DNA from: Candidatus Contendibacter sp.
Lineage (GTDB): Bacteria > Pseudomonadota > Gammaproteobacteria > Competibacterales > Competibacteraceae
NCBI GenBank assembly: GCA_029624765.1
Contig: JARSSO010000007.1
Coordinates: 62,001 to 126,000 of the forward strand
Reading direction: 5' to 3'
Length of the DNA: 64,000 nt
Below, piece by piece: positions 25,658-32,825 of the stretch. The notes under the pieces were generated by a model that saw only the letters and a program-made list of their open reading frames with translations, was not told where the DNA came from and made no database searches. A program made the position numbers and the translations under genes. Positions within the stretch are counted from its first letter, which is position 1. Every line of letters begins with the position of its first letter.

Positions 25658-27280
25658 TCATCGCGGCAGACGAATCCGCAACCGCGTTCCCGTCGCGCTT
25701 TCCCCCAACTCGATGGCGCCCCGATGCGCCGTCAACAGCGACTTGACCACCGCCAGACCCAGACCCGTGCCGCCTCGCGCCCGGTCGGTGGTGAAGAACG
25801 GTTCGAACACCCGCGCCGCGTTGGCCGCCGAGATGCCAGGGCCATTGTCGCTGACCTCGATCAGCAGGGCGGCGTCGGTTCCATGGCGGGGCGGGGGGCA
25901 GGTCACGGCCACGGTGACGGTGTCGCCGCCGTGTTGGCGGGCGTTGTCCAGCAGATTGCCCAGGATGGATTCCAGCACGTCCTCGGCCATGGCCACGCGC
26001 GCCGCTGGCAACGGTTCGACCACCGAGACCGCCAATCCCGCGTCCCGGTAACGGGCGGCGAGACGCCGGACCACGGCGGCGACCTCGGCGCGGTCGCTGG
26101 CCGAAGCCTGCATCACGTCGGCGCGGGCCAGTTCCAAAAGCCGTCGCACCAGGCGTTCCAGCCGGGCGGCGTCCTGGTCGAGATGGCTCAAGAACCGTTC
26201 GCGCTCGGTCACGGTCATGGTGTCGAGATGGTCCCGCAGCAACTCCACCGCTCCCCGCATGGCCGCCAGTGGCGTCTTGAACTCGTGGGAGACTTGGGCG
26301 GCGAAGGTGCGGATATAGTCGGCGCGTTGCTCCAGATGACGCGCCATCGCCGCCACCGCTTCTGACAATTCGGCGATCTCCCGCGTGACCGGCCGGGTTA
26401 GCGGCGTGACCGCGCCTTTTTCCCCGGCGGTGGCGCGTTGCGCCTGCCGCACCAGCGCCTGGAGCGGTCGCACCACGGTGAAGGAGGTCAACGTCGACAT
26501 CAAGACCACGGTGCCGAGCAGCAAGACCGTCGCCAGCAGCAGGTGATAGCGTTTGCCGTGGAGCACCTGGGAAAGCCGGATCGGCGTGCGCCACAGCAGA
26601 ACCGCCGCCACGATGCGTTGCTCTTGAAGAATGGGGGCGGCAACAAACACCCGCAGGGGCGTGCCGCGACTGATGGAATCGATGGCGGGCGGCGCCGAGT
26701 CGGGAATTCGCTGGCGCAACAGGCTCACCGGCTCACCGGTCAAGGCCCGCCGCACTTCCTCGAACGCCGCCAGGGAGCGACCCAGGCTGGGGCCGGTGGT
26801 CGCCACCACCGTGCCCCGCATGTCCGCCACGGCGATGCCCGCCAGGGTCATGATTTGGGCATCCTGCAGCAGGGCTTGCAATTCCTGGCCAACCGCCCAG
26901 GCGTGCGAATCGGCCGGCTCGACCGGCGCGATGGTGTCCGGGGGCGGCGGGTACACCGTGTCCTCGGCCAGGTCCAGCCGCGCCGGACGCGGGCGCCAGC
27001 GGGTTTCGCTGTCGCGCTGTTCCCGCCAGGGCGCGGTGAGCGGCAGACCGTATCCGAGGTCGGCGACCGCTTGCGGCGCCAGCCGCGCCAGGGCCGCGCG
27101 GTAACTGGCGGCGACGAAGGCGGCCTGGGCGATCAATTCCGATTCGGTCTGGCGCAGCAGGGCGCTGTCGTACAGCCGCAACGCCTCCAGTCCCAGTAGC
27201 GGTAACCACAGCACCATCAGATTGACCGCCAGCAACAGGTGGCGCAGCTTGAGCCGGGGCAGTCGGGACGGTGGTGGCAT
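25658..27280 (-). CDS. Two-component sensor histidine kinase
   Basis: A 540-residue kinase: membrane helix near residues 13-33, a long periplasmic sensor region (~34-245), second helix [25 protein letters not shown] ([19 protein letters not shown]), HisKA with the phospho-acceptor His in [20 protein letters not shown], and HATPase with N-box [13 protein letters not shown]1 VSDNGPGIS and G2 [14 protein letters not shown]. The ligand is unknown; the layout resembles CreC-type sensors. ATG at 27280 directly follows the regulator's stop at 27281, so the two are one operon. Confidence 0.9.
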   Translation of the reverse strand: MPPPSRLPRLKLRHLLLAVNLMVLWLPLLGLEALRLYDSALLRQTESELIAQAAFVAASYRAALARLAPQAVADLGYGLPLTAPWREQRDSETRWRPRPARLDLAEDTVYPPPPDTIAPVEPADSHAWAVGQELQALLQDAQIMTLAGIAVADMRGTVVATTGPSLGRSLAAFEEVRRALTGEPVSLLRQRIPDSAPPAIDSISRGTPLRVFVAAPILQEQRIVAAVLLWRTPIRLSQVLHGKRYHLLLATVLLLGTVVLMSTLTSFTVVRPLQALVRQAQRATAGEKGAVTPLTRPVTREIAELSEAVAAMARHLEQRADYIRTFAAQVSHEFKTPLAAMRGAVELLRDHLDTMTVTERERFLSHLDQDAARLERLVRRLLELARADVMQASASDRAEVAAVVRRLAARYRDAGLAVSVVEPLPAARVAMAEDVLESILGNLLDNARQHGGDTVTVAVTCPPPRHGTDAALLIEVSDNGPGISAANAARVFEPFFTTDRARGGTGLGLAVVKSLLTAHRGAIELGESATGTRLRIRLPR

Positions 27281-27973
27281 TCAGCAGGGTCCCAGCCGGT
27301 AACCGATGCCGTGCAGGGTTTCGATGGGGTCCGCGTCCAGGACCTTGAACTTGGCGCGCACCCGGCGCACGTGACTGTCGATGGTGCGGTCGCTGACCAC
27401 CCGATAGTCCTGATAGCTGCCGTCCATCAATTGGTCGCGGTTGAACACCTTGCCGGGATGGCTCATCAGCGTGCGCAGAATGCCGAACTCGGTCAGGGTC
27501 AGCACCACGTCCTGACCCTGCCAAAAGGCGGCGTAGCGATCCAGGTCCAGCCGGAGCCGACCGTGCTCGATCCAATGCCCGCCCGCGGTCTTGGGTTCAC
27601 GCGGCGCCTCGCCCTTGCCGCGCCGCAGGATCGCCCGGACCCGCGCGGTCAACTCGCGGGGGCTGAACGGTTTGGTCACGTAGTCGTCGCCGCCCAGTTC
27701 CAGGCCAAGGATGCGATCCACCTCGTCGTCGCGCGACGACAAAAACACGATGGGAACGGCGCTGACTCGCCGCAACGCCTTGCACACCTCGGTGCCGTCC
27801 AGTTCCGGCATGACGATATCGAGCACCACCAGATCCGGGCGCGTTTCCTGGAATCGCGCCAGCGCCCGTTCTCCGTTCTCGGCTTCGACAGTAGCGAAAC
27901 CGTCCTTCTTCAGGGCAAAACAGATCACCTCACGGATGTGGGGATCGTCGTCAACGACCAAAATGGTGGGCAT
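27281..27973 (-). CDS. OmpR/PhoB-family response regulator
   Basis: A 230-residue regulator: receiver domain TILVVDDDPHIREVICFALKKDGF, phospho-Asp in DLVVLDIVMPELDG, Lys in YVTKPFSPRELTARVRAILRR, and a C-terminal winged helix (LTLTEFGILRTLMSHPGKVFNRDQLMDGSY...SDRTIDSHVRRVRAKF). ATG at 27973 has GGAG six bases upstream. It is the first gene of the operon and its partner is the kinase immediately downstream. Targets are not evident. Confidence 0.92.
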   Translation of the reverse strand: MPTILVVDDDPHIREVICFALKKDGFATVEAENGERALARFQETRPDLVVLDIVMPELDGTEVCKALRRVSAVPIVFLSSRDDEVDRILGLELGGDDYVTKPFSPRELTARVRAILRRGKGEAPREPKTAGGHWIEHGRLRLDLDRYAAFWQGQDVVLTLTEFGILRTLMSHPGKVFNRDQLMDGSYQDYRVVSDRTIDSHVRRVRAKFKVLDADPIETLHGIGYRLGPC

Positions 27974-28084
27974 GGGTCTCCGTCGGGCGAACGCGGGCAA
28001 TGGCTTATTGACAGCTTATACCGTTATTTTTCAATGGAGGATGGCTTTTTGACGAACGGATCGCGCCAGAGCGTTAAACAAGGG

Positions 28085-28112
28085 TTGACTCGCTGTTTTT
28101 CCGGTTTATACT
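28085..28112 (+). promoter_or_regulatory. Sigma-70-type promoter
   Basis: TTGACT (28085-28090), 16-bp spacer, TATACT (28107-28112). Transcription would start near 28119 and run into the strong terminator at 28279-28313. Confidence 0.65.
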
Positions 28113-28118
28113 GCGCGC

Positions 28119-28313
28119 CCCATGAACAGAAACCAGCACCCATTCAACTTCTCATCCATCGTCGGCCGGCTCGCGTCGGCAACGCGCCTGTGCGCGCCCA
28201 CGGTGGATTTGATGCGGACCTGACGAGAATACAGGCTCGGAAGGTCCGCGCAAGGCGACCTTTCGAGCGGGAATACCCAACCCCGGTCGGCGGTGAGCCT
28301 TCCGGGGTTTTTT
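28119..28313 (+). ncRNA. Candidate small RNA or attenuator leader
   Basis: A ~195-nt unit bounded by the promoter at 28085 and the terminator ending at 28313. It contains an 11-bp hairpin (28236-28267, arms CTCGGAAGGTC / GACCTTTCGAG) just before the terminator stem. An ATG at 28122 opens a 33-residue frame ending at 28223 directly before the hairpin, but has no ribosome-binding site. The region lies between the divergent two-component operon and a tRNA gene. It does not resemble 6S, SRP or tmRNA by eye. Confidence 0.45.
28279..28313 (+). terminator. Rho-independent terminator
   Basis: Perfect arms AACCCCGG (28279-28286) and CCGGGGTT (28302-28309), 15-nt loop, followed by a T run to 28313. 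Confidence 0.85.
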
Positions 28314-28471
28314 GTTGGCTGGCAGCCGGCGGAAAGATTTTCAAATCCCCGTCGGTACGATCCGAAGTAACCCTGTCGCCGCACAGCGGTTCCGGTTCTG
28401 GATACCGGACTGACGCGCCAACGCTAACCATCGCATGGCGTGTGTCGAGCGGGCGAGAGGTCTTTGGAGCC

Positions 28472-28547
28472 TGAAAAGTAGCTCACTGGGTAGAGCATCT
28501 GATTGAGGATCAGACTGTCGGGGGTTCGATTCCCTCCTTTTCGACCA
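28472..28547 (+). tRNA. tRNA with anticodon GAG and short variable arm
   Basis: A full 76-nt cloverleaf including encoded CCA. Acceptor TGAAAAG / CTTTTCG (first pair is a T-G wobble), D arm GCTC-ACTGGGTA-GAGC, anticodon stem TCTGA / TCAGA with loop TTGAGGA (anticodon GAG at 28505-28507), 5-nt variable loop CTGTC, T arm GGGGG-TTCGATT-CCCTC, discriminator A, CCA. GAG would read leucine CUC/CUU codons, but leucine tRNAs have a long variable arm. The body, especially the variable loop and T loop, looks like tRNA-Phe (GAA). Functional identity is therefore uncertain. Confidence 0.75.
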
Positions 28548-29006
28548 TGGTAAGGCCCTAACAGGCTTGCGGTTCGACTCCGCTCCATAAGCAGTACCCC
28601 AGGGAGCCACCCCGGCGGGCGGTCGCTGGCTCGATGCCTCGGCATCGGGGACGGTCGACGACTCGCAGCGCCCGCGCGGTCTCGCGCAACGGGGAATCGG
28701 GCCGAAGTCGTGATCGGCCAGCCCAGCGCGGCGCTGGTCCGCAAGGACGCGGGCCGCCGCGCGAGGCCCGCCGATCGTCGATCCGGCAGCGACCCGTCGT
28801 CCGCCATGCGGGCGTGGGGTGCGCTCCCACTATTTCAGTGACCTGGTTTGCTTCAACGACGACCAACGGGAGCCGTGCTGGATGACAGTCTTTTGATGCT
28901 CGGCGGTGGCGGGCCGGAAACGGCGCCGACAAGCAACACGCCACGCTCGCCCGCCGCATTCCGGCGGAACAGGAAGAACGCACACAACTTCACAAGGAGA
29001 ACCAAG
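28548..29006. other. 459-bp gap with a tRNA-like fragment
   Basis: No gene is supported here. Just after the tRNA, 28570-28590 contains a T-arm-like stretch (GCGG-TTCGACT-CCGC), which looks like the remains of a second tRNA. The minus-strand frames crossing this region are antisense readings of the tRNA. The last ~50 bp hold the slipin ribosome-binding site (AAGGAGA). Confidence 0.4.
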
Positions 29007-30155
29007 ATGTTGGGTTACAAGCGCATCGTGATTGCCCAGAACGAGCGTGGGCTCCACCTGTACGACCGCCGGCTGGCGGCCATTCTGGAACCGGGTATTT
29101 ATCGTTGGCTCGACCCGCTGAACCGCCACGAGGTGCAGCGTTACGACCTGACCGTGGCCGAGTTCGATCACCCCTGGCTGGACGTGCTGTTGAAGGCCGA
29201 CGCGGGACTGATCGAGCGCCATTTTCAGGTGGTCGAGACCGGCGACCGGCAGGTTGGCCTGATCTACAAGAATGGTCGGCTGGACGGCGTGTTGCCGCCC
29301 GCGGCTCGCCGGGTTTACTGGCGGGGTCCGGTGGAAGTGCGGGTCGAACTGATCGACATCGCCACCGATTACGCCCTGGCGCGGGCGCAGGTCGCTCTGT
29401 TGGCCCGGCCGTCGGCGATCTTGGCCAAGAACCTGACCGGTTTCATCCAGGTGGCCGAGATCGAGGACAACCACGTCGGCCTGTTGCTGGTGGACGGTGA
29501 ACTGGTCCGCACCCTGGCGCCGGGCCTGCACGCCTTCTGGCGGTTCAACCGCGCGGTGAAGGTGGAGTCGGTGGACCTGCGGTTGCAGACCCTGGAGGTT
29601 TCCGGCCAGGAAATCCTGACCAAGGACAAGGTCAGCCTGCGGGTGAACCTGTCGGCGGTCTACCGGATCGCCGATCCGGTGAAGGCTCGCGCCGAACTGG
29701 GCAACATCGGCGACTACCTGTACCGGACCTTGCAGTTCGGTCTGCGCCAGACCATCGGCACCCGCACCTTGGACGTGTTGCTCGGCGACAAGGACGAACT
29801 GGATCGGGCGGTGTGGGATTACGCGGTCGAGAAGGTCCGTCCGCACGGTCTGGAACTGGAAACGGTCGGCTTGAAGGACGTGATCCTGCCGGGCGAGATG
29901 AAGGACATTCTCAACCAGGTGGTGCAGGCGGAGAAGGTGGCGCAGGCCAACGTCATCCGCCGGCGCGAGGAAACCGCCGCCACCCGCTCGCTGCTCAACA
30001 CGGCGAAGCTCATGGAAGAGAACCCCTTGTTGCTGCGGCTCAAGGAGTTGGAGGCGCTGGAGAAGGTGGTGGACAAGGTCGAACGGCTGACCGTGTTCGG
30101 CGGCCTGGATGGCGTGCTCCGCGACACGGTGCGCATTGAACTGCCGGCGCATTGA
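29007..30155 (+). CDS. Slipin / SPFH (band 7) family protein
   Basis: A 382-residue protein beginning MLGYKRIVIAQNERGLHLYDRRLAAILEPGIYRWLDP. The SPFH core follows: VESVDLRLQTLEVSGQEILTKDKVSLRVNLSAVYRIADPVKA, YLYRTLQFGLRQTIGTRTLDVLLGDKDELDRAV and the helical KDVILPGEMKDILNQVVQAEKVAQANVIRRREETAATRSL. There is no obvious N-terminal membrane helix, unlike typical stomatins, so it may associate peripherally. The family scaffolds membrane microdomains. ATG at 29007 has AAGGAGA seven bases upstream; in-frame codons back to 28848 are unlikely to be coding. A strong terminator follows at 30216. Confidence 0.85.
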   Translation: MLGYKRIVIAQNERGLHLYDRRLAAILEPGIYRWLDPLNRHEVQRYDLTVAEFDHPWLDVLLKADAGLIERHFQVVETGDRQVGLIYKNGRLDGVLPPAARRVYWRGPVEVRVELIDIATDYALARAQVALLARPSAILAKNLTGFIQVAEIEDNHVGLLLVDGELVRTLAPGLHAFWRFNRAVKVESVDLRLQTLEVSGQEILTKDKVSLRVNLSAVYRIADPVKARAELGNIGDYLYRTLQFGLRQTIGTRTLDVLLGDKDELDRAVWDYAVEKVRPHGLELETVGLKDVILPGEMKDILNQVVQAEKVAQANVIRRREETAATRSLLNTAKLMEENPLLLRLKELEALEKVVDKVERLTVFGGLDGVLRDTVRIELPAH

Positions 30156-30215
30156 ACTGGTGGTCTGGCCGTGCCTTGACATGACGAGCCGATGAAAAAA
30201 TGGCTCTCATTCTTG

Positions 30216-30246
30216 CCTCTCTCCCGCTGGTGGGAGAGAGGTTTTT
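30216..30246 (+). terminator. Rho-independent terminator after slipin gene
   Basis: Perfect 10-bp arms CCTCTCTCCC and GGGAGAGAGG around GCTGGT, followed by TTTTT. The stem is also a member of the CTCCC/GGGAG palindrome family seen at 10431. Confidence 0.85.
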
Positions 30247-30313
30247 GCTTGGAGGATTGGATTTTCCTGGAAATCCGAGTGAAATCCGCTCGATCAACGA
30301 ACTTTGTCTTTGC

Positions 30314-30865
30314 TTATTTGTTGCCCCAACCAGGCCGGTTGTACCAGCTACCACCCCGGTTGTACCAACCGCCGCCCCGGTTGCCCCAGCCAGGCCGGTT
30401 GTACCAGCTACCACCCCGGTTGCCCCAGCCAGGCCGGTTGTACCAGCTACCACCCCGGTTGCCCCAACCAGGCCGGTTGTACCAACTGCCGCCCCGGTTA
30501 CCCCAGCCGCCGCCGCCCCGGTTGCCCCAGCCGCCGCCGCCCCGGTTGCCCCAGCCGCCGCCGCCCCGGTTGTACCAACTGCCGCCCCGGTTGCCCCAGC
30601 CGCCGCCGCCCCGGTTACCCCAGCCACCCCCTCGATAGTACGAGTCGCGTTCTCCAGGCGGGATCACCATGCCGCCCCCCCCGTTGTACCATGCCTCGGC
30701 TGGCTTGGCGGTAGTCAAAGCGCCACCCACCACGACGCCGCCGATCACCGCCTGCGACCATTTACCCAAACTGCGTAGAAACTCACGGCGCTCTTCCTGG
30801 GTTGATTCTTCATCAAGGGGGTCCGGCATCGCGTCATAGGGTTGTTCGCTATCTTGGTCTGTCAT
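30314..30865 (-). CDS. Gly/Trp/Asn/Arg repeat RiPP precursor with Tat-like leader
   Basis: A 183-residue precursor-type protein. Residues 1-58 are an acidic leader with a twin-arginine-like motif ERREFLRSLGKW (R26, R27), a short hydrophobic stretch AVIGGVVVGGAL and a signal-peptidase-like AEA (56-58) before W59. Residues 59-183 are almost only G, W, N, R, Y, S and P. By my count there are nine WGN and seven WYN triplets, in tandem units GGGGWGNR and GGSWYNRPGWGNR. Aromatic-X-Asn/Arg triplets are the substrates of cyclophane-forming radical SAM enzymes (GrrM/OscB/XncB type), and such a maturase is encoded next door at 31015. ATG at 30865 has GGAG seven bases upstream. The modified product may be exported and cut at AEA. 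Confidence 0.8.
   Translation of the reverse strand: MTDQDSEQPYDAMPDPLDEESTQEERREFLRSLGKWSQAVIGGVVVGGALTTAKPAEAWYNGGGGMVIPPGERDSYYRGGGWGNRGGGGWGNRGGSWYNRGGGGWGNRGGGGWGNRGGGGWGNRGGSWYNRPGWGNRGGSWYNRPGWGNRGGSWYNRPGWGNRGGGWYNRGGSWYNRPGWGNK
30326..30640 (-). repeat. Tandem coding repeats of the precursor core
   Basis: Two unit types alternate, 39 bp (13 codons, GGSWYNRPGWGNR) and 24 bp (8 codons, GGGGWGNR). The near-identical DNA units suggest recent expansion by recombination. There are no unique spacers, so this is not a CRISPR array. Confidence 0.85.
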
Positions 30866-30889
30866 TTCGATTCTCCGCTACTTTCATCT

Positions 30890-30986
30890 CTGGATCGATC
30901 CAGGAACAGGTCATATGGCCATTCGCACATATTTCGGGGCTGCGGACTGACAGTCCTCATCCTGGCGTTTTATTCCACGTGGAATA
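30890..30986. promoter_or_regulatory. Two palindromes upstream of the precursor gene
   Basis: In the 149-bp gap between the maturase stop and the precursor start lie two perfect palindromes: CTGGATCGATCCAG (30890-30903) and TATTCCACGTGGAATA (30971-30986). They could be operators giving the precursor its own regulated promoter, or an intercistronic structure that changes its mRNA level relative to the maturase. Confidence 0.45.
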
Positions 30987-31014
30987 TTTCGGGAAAACCA
31001 TGCGGTCGGGATGC

Positions 31015-32163
31015 TCAAGCGGCTACGCCGCGCGCCGTTACCGCCGCGCGCGCCAGTTCCAGCGCCGCCCGTTCCATCCGCCCGAACACGGTCTTGTAAA
31101 GTTCGCAATAGGGGTCCTTTTCGAACAGGGAGCCATGGACGGTATAGGTTCGTACCGGGCAACCGCCATGGCACAACGACAGATAGTCGCAGCTCAGGCA
31201 GTCACGCTGGATGAGCTGGATCGGCCGCTCGTTGAATTTTTTCCGCGCCGGGCTGGTTTTCAGCAACTCCCCCAGACTGTCGCATTCGAAGATGTTGCCA
31301 TAGTGGTAATCGGGGTAGCTGGTGACCCAGCAATCGCATTGGGCCACGTAACCCCGGGCGTCGATCGAGACCAGGGCGTTGGCGCAGTTGTCGCCCCAGA
31401 TGCAGGGCAGGGTGGTCGGTTCGTGGCTGAAATGCCGGAGCAAGGCGTCGAAGGGGCCAACCCGCACGCCGTGGCCATGGCCACGCGCTAGCCAGACGTC
31501 GGCCAGATCGGCGTAGAAACGGCTGAGTTTTTCCACTTCCGCCACCGGCAATTCCCGCTTGGCGGCGGTCGCCTCGCCCCCCGGAAAAGGCGTGTTGACC
31601 TGGAACTCAGTGATGCCGAGTTCGTCCGCAAAATAACTGTAAAACCGCTCGGCGCCGATCTCCAGCGTGGCCTGGTTGGGTACGGCGATGACTTGCACCT
31701 CGATGCCGGCTGCTCGCGCCTCCCGTACCCGCCGGCTCCAGATTTCGTTGTAGTTGTCCGGCGTCTGCCCCAGCAATTTGCGGTGCAGGTTGGGATAGTC
31801 CAGCGAGGTGCCGATGGAGTTGCCGAACATTTCGGCCACGACCTTGTTCCAGCGGGAGCCGTAGGCCAGCATGTTGCTCTGCAGGCTGTGGAAGACCTGC
31901 TTGCCGCGCGCCTCGGCCTCGCGCTGGATCAATTCGTTGGCCTGTTCGTACCAACTCGGCGGCAACAGCATCGCCTCGCCACCCTGCCAATAGATGGTCA
32001 GTGAAGCCAGCGATTTTTCCACCATGTAATCCAGCACCTTGCGGATCATCTCGCCCAAGCGGTCAAGCGTCAGCCGATCAGCCGTCTTGATCTCGAAGCA
32101 GTACTCGCAGTCGGCGTTACATTGCAGGGTGGACAACAGGATCAGCGACAAGTGGCTTTTCAT
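31015..32163 (-). CDS. Radical SAM/SPASM peptide maturase (cyclophane-type RiPP)
   Basis: A 382-residue radical SAM enzyme. The SAM-cluster cysteines are C15, C19 and C22 (CNADCEYC, CX3CX2C), followed by the TIYWQGGEAMLLP strand and a C-terminal SPASM domain: PCIWGDNCANALVSIDARGYVAQCDCW, RDCLSCDYLSLCHGGCPVRTYTVHG and DPYCELYK supply ligands for auxiliary 4Fe-4S clusters. N-terminus and SPASM layout resemble GrrM/OscB-type maturases that link an aromatic ring to the beta-carbon of a residue two positions later. The Gly/Trp/Asn repeat peptide 149 bp downstream on the same strand is the evident substrate. No peptidase or dedicated exporter lies nearby. Confidence 0.88.
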   Translation of the reverse strand: MKSHLSLILLSTLQCNADCEYCFEIKTADRLTLDRLGEMIRKVLDYMVEKSLASLTIYWQGGEAMLLPPSWYEQANELIQREAEARGKQVFHSLQSNMLAYGSRWNKVVAEMFGNSIGTSLDYPNLHRKLLGQTPDNYNEIWSRRVREARAAGIEVQVIAVPNQATLEIGAERFYSYFADELGITEFQVNTPFPGGEATAAKRELPVAEVEKLSRFYADLADVWLARGHGHGVRVGPFDALLRHFSHEPTTLPCIWGDNCANALVSIDARGYVAQCDCWVTSYPDYHYGNIFECDSLGELLKTSPARKKFNERPIQLIQRDCLSCDYLSLCHGGCPVRTYTVHGSLFEKDPYCELYKTVFGRMERAALELARAAVTARGVAA

Positions 32164-32260
32164 GAGAGTGGCAACCTTGATAGTCTGTAACCTTTAGCCC
32201 TTAGCCTTTGAACCTTGATGCGCGCCCAAACGGGTTGGACGGCTCGATGAGGAATGAATT

Positions 32261-32668
32261 ATGAGAATTATGAAATTATGGCTGAATGTTGCCTTAACCG
32301 CTGCGCTCGGCTTGGGAATCGGCGCCTGCACCGTGGTCACCGATCCTAGTTCCGGCTCCAGCGCCACCACCGGCGGTTCGAGCAGCGCCGCCTTCATGAA
32401 TCGCCAGCAGCAGACCGCCGAGTTCGCCAAGGTCAATTTGGAGCGGTTGCGGAACGACATGGCGGCCGGCCAGGGCGAATACCTGGGTTCGCTGGCGACC
32501 TTGCTGGATATCGAACCCAGCCGCCAGCCGGCGTTCTTCGCCTTTACCCAGGACAAGTTCGCCGTGCTGTTTCCGACCGACCGGACCACCGCCGCCGAAA
32601 TGCTGGCGACGCTGGAGCGGGAACTGCGGGTCGATCCCCGGTTTGGCCAGCGGCTGACCTTGAACTAA
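32261..32668 (+). CDS. Small lipoprotein, DUF3015-like
   Basis: A 135-residue lipoprotein: signal MRIMKLWLNVALTAALGLGIGAC with a lipobox-like GIGAC (Cys 23), a Ser/Thr/Gly-rich linker, then a helical domain NLERLRNDMAAGQGEYLGSLATLLDIEPSRQPAFFAFTQDKFAVLFP. The AxGQGEYLxxLAxLL...F...Q..F pattern is that of DUF3015-type envelope proteins of unknown role. ATG at 32261 has GAGGAA (32249-32254). It is divergent from the RiPP maturase (97 bp) and 157 bp before the DUF4105 gene, with which it probably shares an operon. Confidence 0.78.
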   Translation: MRIMKLWLNVALTAALGLGIGACTVVTDPSSGSSATTGGSSSAAFMNRQQQTAEFAKVNLERLRNDMAAGQGEYLGSLATLLDIEPSRQPAFFAFTQDKFAVLFPTDRTTAAEMLATLERELRVDPRFGQRLTLN

Positions 32669-32825
32669 ACCGTCCATCGTTCCGCTCCCACGCCTGACGG
32701 GCGTCCTGCTGCTCGGTCTGTCGATCGGAACGGCGGACGCCCGCGCCGACGCCCGCTATCTCGCTGAACTGCTGGACCGGGCCGAGGTCGCCGGTCTGGC
32801 CACGCGGCGCGAGTGGCAAACGCTA

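Noticed and set aside
25416..26594. N-terminal extension of leuC to 862 residues
   Set aside because: The extra part is an antisense-type frame of the histidine kinase; LeuC similarity starts exactly at [10 protein letters not shown] (25415).
28424..28807. Minus-strand frames containing GNRTPDSLILNQMLYP
   Set aside because: Typical antisense translation of a tRNA gene; no domain or ribosome-binding site.
30326..30640. CRISPR-like array
   Set aside because: The repeats are contiguous coding units of 24 and 39 bp without unique spacers and without cas genes nearby.
30200..30778. Plus-strand Pro/Val/Thr/Ala-rich repeat protein (VAPARPVVPATTPV)
   Set aside because: It is the antisense reading of the precursor repeats. 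The minus-strand frame has a ribosome-binding site, a leader and a maturase next to it; the plus frame has none and starts inside the slipin terminator region.
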